A DNA stretch of 5,741 nt from Chitinophagaceae bacterium (GTDB lineage Bacteria; Bacteroidota; Bacteroidia; Chitinophagales; Chitinophagaceae), in the NCBI GenBank assembly GCA_947481355.1, contig CANKGM010000142.1:1-5741 (forward strand), given 5' to 3'. Position 1 is the stretch's first letter. Every line of letters starts with the position of its first letter. Below are positions 1-5,359 of the stretch, one piece after another. The position numbers and the translations under genes are program-made. The notes beneath the pieces were generated by a model. It was not told the origin of the DNA, made no database searches, and was given only the letters and a program-made list of their open reading frames with translations.

Positions 1-315
1 ATCATCTTCATATCCGTAAATTTTTTCACGGTCCAGCAAGCCGTGAATGTCCAATAGATAGAGATCAAACCCTTGTGCAGAAGTCGTTTCTTTGATAACT
101 GTAAAATCAAACCATCGGTGGCCGAGATTTGCACCACCTTTATATACTACTTCCCAATTATGGGAATAAAGGTATTCGGTACGATACATAGGCATGACCA
201 CCTTAGCATTATGTCCTAATTCAGCTTGAAAACGAGGTAATGCACCAACCACATCTCCTAAACCACCCGCTTTAGCAACAGGGTAACATTCTGCCGCTAC
301 ATGTAAGATTTCCAT
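1..315 (-). CDS. glgA: Glycogen synthase, N-terminal 105 residues (partial, runs off left edge)
   Basis: A GT5-family glycogen/starch synthase adds glucose from a nucleotide sugar (normally ADP-glucose) to the non-reducing end of a growing alpha-1,4-glucan in the cytoplasm. Reading the minus strand from the ATG at 313-315 gives an uninterrupted frame to base 1 (105 codons) beginning MEILHVAAECYPVAKAGGLG. This is the family's N-terminal beta strand followed by the KxGGLGDV nucleotide-sugar loop (about residues 15-22), then VVGALPRFQAELGH and a VVMPMYR stretch, as in GlgA. The start fits because the family begins only a few residues before this first strand. Only about a fifth of a typical 480-residue or shorter-than-550-residue enzyme is present, so the C-terminal catalytic half is not visible. 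The gene is divergent from a sugar transporter and close to a sugar kinase, which fits a sugar storage role. The family call is firm; the exact donor is inferred. Confidence 0.93.
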   Translation of the reverse strand, partial: MEILHVAAECYPVAKAGGLGDVVGALPRFQAELGHNAKVVMPMYRTEYLYSHNWEVVYKGGANLGHRWFDFTVIKETTSAQGFDLYLLDIHGLLDREKIYGYEDD

Positions 316-431
316 AAAAAAATTTAACTCGTGTTGAATTTAAGAATTATTATTGTTCTTTAGTTAAGAACAAAAAATTTTAGATATAAATAAATCTTTT
401 TACTTTCAACAATCATAATAAAAACTTCTCT
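316..431. promoter_or_regulatory. Divergent intergenic region between glgA and the sugar transporter
   Basis: This 116-bp, very AT-rich gap separates two divergent starts and must carry the promoters of both genes unless one lies inside a coding region. I see no clear Bacteroidota -7 element (TAnnTTTG) in either direction. On the minus strand, TTGAAA (404-409) and TATCTA (381-386) are 17 bp apart, a sigma70-like spacing toward glgA. Bacteroidota promoters seldom follow that pattern, so chance is likely. The heptamer TTAAGAA occurs at 340-346 and 364-370. The most distinct element is the inverted repeat listed separately. No Shine-Dalgarno sequence precedes either start. Confidence 0.5.
353..373. 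promoter_or_regulatory. Inverted repeat, candidate operator between glgA and transporter
   Basis: Perfect 8-bp arms TTGTTCTT (353-360) and AAGAACAA (366-373) flank a 5-bp spacer, TAGTT, in the middle of the divergent gap. Size and symmetry resemble the site of a dimeric helix-turn-helix repressor. Neither strand has a T-run directly after the stem, so it is not a convincing terminator. No regulator gene lies in the window, and AT-rich DNA produces some palindromes by chance. The role is inferred. Confidence 0.4.
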
Positions 432-2054
432 ATGAGCCAGCAAACAAAATGGTCACAATTTGGTGTTTTAATTACAGTATTCTTCTTTTGGGGTTTTGTT
501 GCTGCCTCAAATAGTATCTTTATTCCCTTTTGTAAGGAATTTTTTAAGCTCGATCAAATACAATCACAGCTAGTGGGTTCTGCTTTTTATGGAGCCTATT
601 TCTACGGATCGTTGATTTTGTTTGTAATTTCAACTATATCCGGAACAGACGTCCTGAACAAAATCGGATACAAAAAAGGCATTATTTATGGCCTATTGAT
701 TTCGGTAATAGGTGCCTTAGCTCTTGCCTTGATTAGTGGTTCAGGCAAAGCTACATTTGGACTTGTTCTTGTTTCATTCTTCATTATTGCCTTAGGGTTT
801 TCTTTACAGCAAACAGCTGCCCAACCCTTTGCCGTTGCACTTGGAACTCCTGAAACTGGAGCTCATAGGCTAAATATGGGCGGAAGCGTTAACTCATTTG
901 GCGCACTTCTTGGTCCATTATTAGTTAGCTTTTTATTATTTGGTAGCCTATCTAGTGCTAAGACAGCATCTATTGAAAATATACAAACACTATACTTTTT
1001 CCTTGCGGGATTATTTATAATAGCTTCCATTATTTTCGGTTATGCCAAATTACCAAAAACAACCTCTGACGAGAAGCTAGAAAAGAGTCCAAAGGCCATG
1101 TACATCTTGCTTGTTATTGGTGCTCTTTTTCTACCTGTTTTATTTTCAGACTGGGTAAAAGACGTAACAGGTTACAAAAAATCAATCATCATTATCACAT
1201 CATTGATATCAATATTGATAATCCTTTTTGCTTCTATGTTGGCAGCAAAGAAGAATCCTATTGGATGGGGTGCTATGGCTTATCCTCAATTGGTGCTTGG
1301 CATGATTGCCATTTTTGTTTATGTAGGCGTTGAGGTTACTATTGACAATAACTTTGGTGCTCTGTTAAAGAAACAGGCATTTGGAGGATATGATGATTCA
1401 CACATCTCACATCTTATTTCTCTTTTCTGGGGTTCTATGATGATTGGCCGTTGGACGGGTGCGGTAAGTGTATTCAACTTGAAAAAAAGTGTTAAACGAA
1501 TTCTCGTTATTGTAGTTCCTTTTATAGCATTTGGTGTGATATTGGTCGTAAACATAATTAAGGGTAATGATGTGAATGACTTTTTATTATATCCTGTTTG
1601 TATAGCTATTGCAGTTATTGCATTCCTTTTCGCCGAAGAAAAGCCAGTAAAACTATTGTTGACAGTATCGGTTTTAGCTACGTTAGCGATGGTTATTGCA
1701 ATTACTAATACAGGTATGGTTGCAAATTATGCAATCATAAGCACTGGATTATGTTGTGCAGTGATGTGGCCTTGTATTTTTGCACTTGCCGTAAATGGTA
1801 TTGGAAAATACACTAGTCAAGGTTCCGCATTTTTAATCATGATGATACTTGGAGGAGCCATTATACCTCCAACACAAGGATCAATCATTGACCTTGATCC
1901 ATTAACAGATTTATCGATCCATTCAAATACACAGCTTTCTTACATTGTACCATTGCTATGCTTTGCTTATTTGGCTTGGCATGCAGTTAAAACGAATTCT
2001 GTACTAAAAAAACAAGGATTGGATGTTGATGCACAAGTTGCATCAGGGCATTAA
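432..2054 (+). CDS. FHS-family sugar MFS transporter (glucose/galactose/fucose type), long Bacteroidota form
   Basis: An inner-membrane sugar permease, probably a cation or proton symporter, of the FucP/GluP (FHS) branch of the major facilitator superfamily. Seen: TM1 with FFFWGFVAASNSIFIP (17-32), the SAFYGAYFYGS segment (50-60), a TM4 motif SLQQTAAQPF (124-133) followed by LGTPETGAHRLN and VNSFGALLGP, a TM7 IFVYVGVEVTI (294-304), the FWGSMMIGRWTGAV motif (332-345), and a C-terminal GKYTSQGSAF...GGAIIPPTQG block (458-483). All are FHS landmarks. The protein has 540 residues against roughly 410-440 in FucP/GluP. The excess is two hydrophobic hairpins, at about 222-270 (between TM6 and TM7) and 356-400 (between TM8 and TM9), giving about 16 membrane segments. 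Long forms of this kind occur in Bacteroidota as I recall. The ATG at 432 opens directly into TM1. A terminator follows the stop by 27 bp. The substrate is not determined; neighbouring glgA and a ROK kinase favour glucose or a related hexose. Confidence 0.9.
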   Translation: MSQQTKWSQFGVLITVFFFWGFVAASNSIFIPFCKEFFKLDQIQSQLVGSAFYGAYFYGSLILFVISTISGTDVLNKIGYKKGIIYGLLISVIGALALALISGSGKATFGLVLVSFFIIALGFSLQQTAAQPFAVALGTPETGAHRLNMGGSVNSFGALLGPLLVSFLLFGSLSSAKTASIENIQTLYFFLAGLFIIASIIFGYAKLPKTTSDEKLEKSPKAMYILLVIGALFLPVLFSDWVKDVTGYKKSIIIITSLISILIILFASMLAAKKNPIGWGAMAYPQLVLGMIAIFVYVGVEVTIDNNFGALLKKQAFGGYDDSHISHLISLFWGSMMIGRWTGAVSVFNLKKSVKRILVIVVPFIAFGVILVVNIIKGNDVNDFLLYPVCIAIAVIAFLFAEEKPVKLLLTVSVLATLAMVIAITNTGMVANYAIISTGLCCAVMWPCIFALAVNGIGKYTSQGSAFLIMMILGGAIIPPTQGSIIDLDPLTDLSIHSNTQLSYIVPLLCFAYLAWHAVKTNSVLKKQGLDVDAQVASGH

Positions 2055-2081
2055 TTTTCTGACATTTTTATGTATCTTGAG

Positions 2082-2108
2082 CAGCCACAAATTGTGGCTG
2101 TTTTTTTT
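2082..2108 (+). terminator. Intrinsic terminator after the sugar transporter
   Basis: Arms CAGCCACAA (2082-2090) and TTGTGGCTG (2092-2100) are perfectly complementary around one base; in RNA an 8-bp stem with a 3-nt loop is more realistic. Eight T residues follow at once (2101-2108), with a second run of six T at 2111-2116. It lies 27 bp after the transporter stop and ends 18 bp before the kinase ATG. It is the best-formed terminator in the window and shows that the transporter transcript ends here at least part of the time. Confidence 0.9.
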
Positions 2109-2126
2109 ACTTTTTTAATTAAACAT

Positions 2127-3107
2127 ATGAGTTCGATCATTACAACTGAAGGGGTTTATGCCATTGGAATTGATCTTGGTGGTACAGGTACAAAATTCGG
2201 TATTGTAGACCATGTTGGAAATGTGCTTTTTTCTGGTGAAATATCAACCAAAAAACATGCTCAAATTGGCACATTTATTGATGAGCTTTATGATCATTTA
2301 ATTATTCTCATTGACAATGCTGGTGGAATTGATAAAATTAAAGGGATAGGTGTTGGTGCTCCTAATGGCAACTTTTACAATGGGAACATTGAATATGCAC
2401 CTAACCTACCATGGAAAGGGATTATACCATTAGCAGAATTGATTGCTAACAAGTTCAAACTTCCCGTCACTCTAACTAATGATGCAAACGCAGCGGCGAT
2501 CGGAGAAATGATGTACGGTGCGGCAAAAGGGATGAAGGACTTTATCATGATAACACTAGGCACAGGTGTAGGAAGTGGAATTGTTGCCAATGGACAACTC
2601 ATTTATGGACATGATGGATTTGCTGGTGAGCTTGGACATACTATCGTTATACCAGATGGAAGAATGCACGCAGGAACTGGTAAAAAAGGGTCACTTGAAA
2701 GTTACGCTTCAGCAACTGGCGTAAGACTTACCGCTATTGAACTACTTGAACAAAGTAATGAAGACAGCTTATTAAAATCAGTTGATAAAAACTCACTTGA
2801 TTCAAAGGTAGTCTATGATGCAGCTATCAAAGGTGATAAACTAGCTTTAGAAATTTTTGAATTTACTGGAAAGATCCTAGGGCTTGCCTTAGCAAATGCC
2901 GTTATGTTTAGTAGCCCTGAAGCCATTATACTATTTGGAGGATTAATGAAGGCAGGAGATTTAATCCTAAAACCAACTAGAAAGTACATGGAGGAAAACC
3001 TGATTCAGGTATTCCAAAATAAAGTGAAAATATTAGTAAGTCACCTCAAAGAATCTGATGCAGCTATACTAGGAGCTAGTGCATTGGTTTGGGAACAAAA
3101 AAAATAA
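2127..3107 (+). CDS. ROK-family sugar kinase, probable glucokinase
   Basis: Cytoplasmic ATP-dependent hexose kinase of the ROK family, 326 residues (family about 300-330). Seen: the phosphate-1 loop IGIDLGGTGTKFGIV (13-27), substrate-binding APNGNFYNG, LTNDANAAAIGE (116-127) with the presumed catalytic base Asp119, phosphate-2 ITLGTGVGSGIV (142-153), GELGH (167-171), and adenosine-site LFGGLMKAGD (269-278). There is no N-terminal helix-turn-helix, so this is an enzyme and not a ROK repressor. The usual zinc site CxCGxxGCxE is replaced by AGTGKKGSLE (182-191): all three cysteines are gone, though His171 remains. An ATG at 2070 is in frame, but its extra 19 residues would be translated through the transporter's terminator and do not resemble ROK; the start at 2127 puts the phosphate loop at the usual position. 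Glucose is the likely substrate from context; N-acetylglucosamine, fructose or mannose are possible. Confidence 0.9.
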   Translation: MSSIITTEGVYAIGIDLGGTGTKFGIVDHVGNVLFSGEISTKKHAQIGTFIDELYDHLIILIDNAGGIDKIKGIGVGAPNGNFYNGNIEYAPNLPWKGIIPLAELIANKFKLPVTLTNDANAAAIGEMMYGAAKGMKDFIMITLGTGVGSGIVANGQLIYGHDGFAGELGHTIVIPDGRMHAGTGKKGSLESYASATGVRLTAIELLEQSNEDSLLKSVDKNSLDSKVVYDAAIKGDKLALEIFEFTGKILGLALANAVMFSSPEAIILFGGLMKAGDLILKPTRKYMEENLIQVFQNKVKILVSHLKESDAAILGASALVWEQKK

Positions 3108-3117
3108 CCTAAAGGCT

Positions 3118-4053
3118 CTAATTGTTACCGATTAGCAATGCCTTCTCTTTTTCCCAAAGCTGTTTTCCGTATCCTGGAATAACATGTTTTTCGCTATGAT
3201 AAGAAGACCTAACTAAGGGGCCACTTTCTACATAATCTATGCCAAGGGTATAACCGATTTCTTTATATTCTTTGAATTCATCAGGATGAACAAAGCGGTT
3301 AACGGATAGGTGCTTTTTAGTAGGTTGAAGGTATTGACCAATGGTTATCACATCTACCCCATTATCCGCCAAATCTTTTATAGTTTGAATTACTTCTTCC
3401 TTTTTTTCACCCAAGCCTAACATTATGCCAGACTTAGTCCGCATGCCACTTGATTTTAACTTTCTTAGCACTTCCATGCTTCTCCAGTATTTGGCTTGAA
3501 TTCTAACTTTTCTGGTTAGCTCCTCAACTGTTTCGATATTATGAGAAACTACTTCTGGCGCAGCATCAACTATTCGTTGAATTTGATCATCTATACCTCT
3601 AAAATCAGGGATTAAGGTCTCCAATGTTGTAGATGGATTAAGTGCTTTAACTGCTTTTATGGTATTATACCAAATAGTACTACCTCCATCTGATAATTCA
3701 TCCCTATCCACAGATGTGATCACAGCATGCTTTACTTTCATCAGGTGTATGGCTTCAGCTACTCGCTGTGGTTCATCCCAATCAACTGCTTCTGGCCTAC
3801 CAGTAGCTACTGCACAAAAACCACAGCTACGGGTACAAATATTACCTAAGATCATGAATGTTGCGGTTCCTTCACCCCAACATTCGCCCATATTTGGACA
3901 ATTTCCACTTTCACAAATGGTATGTAACTTATGAGTATCTACTAAGGAACGAACATGTCGATAGCTTTCCCCAATAGGAAGTCTTACTCTGAGCCAATCT
4001 GGCTTTTTTATCTTTTGTTCAACAACTGGATCTATGATGGGCAATTCTTTCAT
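3118..4053 (-). CDS. lipA: Lipoyl synthase (radical SAM)
   Basis: LipA inserts two sulfur atoms at C6 and C8 of protein-bound octanoyl groups, making the lipoyl cofactor of pyruvate and 2-oxoglutarate dehydrogenases and the glycine cleavage system. The 311-residue product has every hallmark. The auxiliary 4Fe-4S motif is CESGNCPNMGECW (Cys47, Cys52, Cys58), the radical SAM motif is CTRSCGFC (Cys73, Cys77, Cys80), and AVATGRP follows. VITSVDRDELSDGG (111-124) and LGLGE (212-216) lie in the barrel. The C-terminal RSSYH (282-286) supplies the serine ligand of the auxiliary cluster. Length is normal and the frame intact. The ATG at 4051-4053 gives the usual N-terminal extension (KKPDWLRVRLP). It lies 27 bp downstream of a secreted protein gene on the same strand and is probably co-transcribed with it. 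No lipB is in view. Its stop is 10 bp from the kinase stop, with no clear terminator between them. Confidence 0.97.
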   Translation of the reverse strand: MKELPIIDPVVEQKIKKPDWLRVRLPIGESYRHVRSLVDTHKLHTICESGNCPNMGECWGEGTATFMILGNICTRSCGFCAVATGRPEAVDWDEPQRVAEAIHLMKVKHAVITSVDRDELSDGGSTIWYNTIKAVKALNPSTTLETLIPDFRGIDDQIQRIVDAAPEVVSHNIETVEELTRKVRIQAKYWRSMEVLRKLKSSGMRTKSGIMLGLGEKKEEVIQTIKDLADNGVDVITIGQYLQPTKKHLSVNRFVHPDEFKEYKEIGYTLGIDYVESGPLVRSSYHSEKHVIPGYGKQLWEKEKALLIGNN

Positions 4054-4080
4054 TCTTGATCAATATGGTGCGAAGTTACA

Positions 4081-4908
4081 TTACTTGCGTTTACCAAAAA
4101 CGAGTGAAATATAGGCTGTGGGAAAGAAAGATTTACCAGGGACATCTACCATTTGGACTACTTTTTTTGAATAGAAATCAAATGAAAATCCAAATTCAAG
4201 AGCCGATACAACTTGATTAAAACGAGCCCAATCAAATCGAAGTCCTGTTTTAGCATATACACCTGGATTAAATTTCAACTCATTCCATCCTTTTGATAAG
4301 CCAGTGCCACCAATAATATTTTCGGGGTTCATAAATAATTCACGATCTGCTTCTGAAAACTTCTTTTTTACACTACCGATATCCGAAGCAAATTCCATGT
4401 AATATGGTCTCACAAGTCCAGCAGAAAAACCACCCACCAAAACCCCTGAAATAGCCACACCATTTTTATTGCCTTTCCCACCAATCAAAATCTGTTGACC
4501 TGAGCCTAATTTAAGTTGATAAAAAATATTTTGTTTGCCATATATGAAGGGTTTGCCAAATACAGTAAAACCACCACCTACATAAGAACTAGTGCTTTGC
4601 TTTTGTTGCTTAGGATGTTGCTTCTCTCCATATTCAAGTTGAAAGAGGGTTGTTCTGTAAGGGCTTTTCATTTTACCAAATTCATACAAAAACCCATTTC
4701 CATCATTATTCATTTTGAATTGTATAGTGGATTGTTTTTTAAATGAGGCAATACCCTCCTCTTCATTTCTAATTAACTCATTTATTTTATCGCGTTTAGC
4801 TTGCTTATCTGAGGATCTATTATTGGATTTCGATGCAGGTACCCGCTGTGAAAAAGAAGCAAAACTATACAGAGAAAAAATGAGGATAAGAAGGCTAGAT
4901 TTAAGCAT
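4081..4908 (-). CDS. Secreted hypothetical protein, probable outer-membrane beta-rich protein
   Basis: I do not recognise a named family. The 275-residue product opens with a classic Sec signal peptide: Lys3, a hydrophobic core at about 4-18, and likely cleavage near SFASFSQ|R (after Gln21 or just before it). There is no lipobox cysteine, so it is not a lipoprotein. A charged, Lys/Arg/Asn-rich linker follows (27-60). From about 61 on the chain alternates polar and hydrophobic residues with many Gly and aromatics (YVGGGFTVFGKPFIYGKQNIFYQLKLG, paraphrased over 109-135; GVLVGGFSAGLVRPYYMEF near 155-173). It ends in amphipathic strands, ALEFGFSFDFYSKK and a final AYISLVFGKRK (265-275), resembling a Bacteroidota beta-barrel closing strand. 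This fits a small barrel or barrel-associated protein in the outer membrane. It precedes lipA by 27 bp in the same direction and is divergent from an osmC-like gene, 37 bp away. The role is unknown; secretion is well supported, barrel topology is inferred. Confidence 0.75.
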   Translation of the reverse strand: MLKSSLLILIFSLYSFASFSQRVPASKSNNRSSDKQAKRDKINELIRNEEEGIASFKKQSTIQFKMNNDGNGFLYEFGKMKSPYRTTLFQLEYGEKQHPKQQKQSTSSYVGGGFTVFGKPFIYGKQNIFYQLKLGSGQQILIGGKGNKNGVAISGVLVGGFSAGLVRPYYMEFASDIGSVKKKFSEADRELFMNPENIIGGTGLSKGWNELKFNPGVYAKTGLRFDWARFNQVVSALEFGFSFDFYSKKVVQMVDVPGKSFFPTAYISLVFGKRK

Positions 4909-4945
4909 AGTGTATATATGTTATGTAAATTTAAATAAAAATAGT
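4909..4945. promoter_or_regulatory. 37-bp divergent gap with candidate overlapping promoters
   Basis: The starts of the secreted protein (minus) and the OsmC-like protein (plus) are only 37 bp apart, so their promoters must overlap or reach into the genes. On the plus strand TAAATTTA (4926-4933) matches the Bacteroidota -7 consensus TAnnTTTG except for the last base. On the minus strand TATTTTTA (4936-4943) matches equally well. No convincing -33 TTTG is placed for either; TTTA at 4900-4903 is the nearest for the plus strand. Such matches are common in AT-rich DNA, so these are only candidates. Confidence 0.25.
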
Positions 4946-5359
4946 ATGACATCAGCAGTATCCTATACCGGAGAACTCAGAACTTTAGCAACTCATTTAC
5001 ATTCTAACTCCAAATTTGAAACAGATGCCCCATTAGACAACCAAGGAAAAGGTGAAAGATTCTCCCCAACTGATTTAGTCGGAACAGCCTTAGCCTCCTG
5101 CATCATTACAACCATTGCCATAAGAGCAAAGGATTTTGAATTAAGGTTGATTGGTTTGGTTATAAACACAGAAAAAATTATGGCCGCAAATCCTAGAAGG
5201 ATAAGTACCATAAACTTAACATTTACTTGGCCTGCAACATCGATATTTGACGAAAAAGAACAATTTAGAATAAACGAAATAGCAGAAACTTGCCCAGTTA
5301 AAGAAAGTATACACCCCTCTATTCAAGTAAACATTAACTACAATTGGATAATCGAATAA
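4946..5359 (+). CDS. OsmC/Ohr-family peroxiredoxin-like protein
   Basis: OsmC/Ohr proteins are small cytoplasmic, homodimeric thiol peroxidases that reduce organic hydroperoxides through a pair of cysteines. The 137-residue product has the family's length and order: an N-terminal beta hairpin, GKGERFSPTDLVGTALASC (35-52) with the first reactive cysteine Cys52 at the start of the long helix, and a second cysteine Cys116 in AETCPVKESI (113-122). A closing strand, IQVNINYNWIIE, ends the chain. Glu37 and Arg38 in GERFSP lie where the family keeps charged active-site residues. The frame is open upstream to an ATG at 4715, but that extension would run antisense through the neighbouring signal-peptide gene and has no OsmC similarity, so the start is set at 4946. 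The YhfA/OsmC-like general branch fits as well as Ohr proper, so the physiological peroxide is not known. The 3' end overlaps the converging DUF2851 gene by 22 bp. Confidence 0.9.
   Translation: MTSAVSYTGELRTLATHLHSNSKFETDAPLDNQGKGERFSPTDLVGTALASCIITTIAIRAKDFELRLIGLVINTEKIMAANPRRISTINLTFTWPATSIFDEKEQFRINEIAETCPVKESIHPSIQVNINYNWIIE

Noticed and set aside
1319..1555. Minus-strand open frame inside the transporter
   Set aside because: It is antisense to conserved TM7-TM9 coding sequence and has no recognisable domain.
2070..2126. In-frame ATG at 2070 that would extend the ROK kinase by 19 residues
   Set aside because: The extension is encoded by the transporter's terminator hairpin and T-run, gives a Phe-rich stretch unlike ROK N-termini, and would push the phosphate loop too far from the start.
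2375..2602. Minus-strand open frame inside the kinase
   Set aside because: It is antisense to the conserved ROK substrate and phosphate motifs, with composition typical of a shadow frame.
3118..3135. Small hairpin CTAAT/ATTAG at the lipA stop as a shared terminator for kinase and lipA
   Set aside because: The stem is only five AT-rich base pairs with an 8-base loop and no adjacent T-run on either strand.
3659..3934. Plus-strand open frame inside lipA
   Set aside because: It is antisense to the radical SAM and auxiliary cluster motifs; its cysteines and prolines are by-products of that code.
4516..4746. Plus-strand open frame inside the secreted protein gene
   Set aside because: It is antisense to a convincing signal-peptide protein and has no recognisable feature of its own.
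4715..4945. In-frame ATG at 4715 that would extend the OsmC-like protein by 77 residues
   Set aside because: It is the antisense strand of the secreted protein's signal peptide and linker; the part from 4946 alone has the full family length.
4993..5211. Minus-strand open frame inside the osmC-like gene
   Set aside because: It is antisense to the reactive-cysteine region of a well-supported protein.
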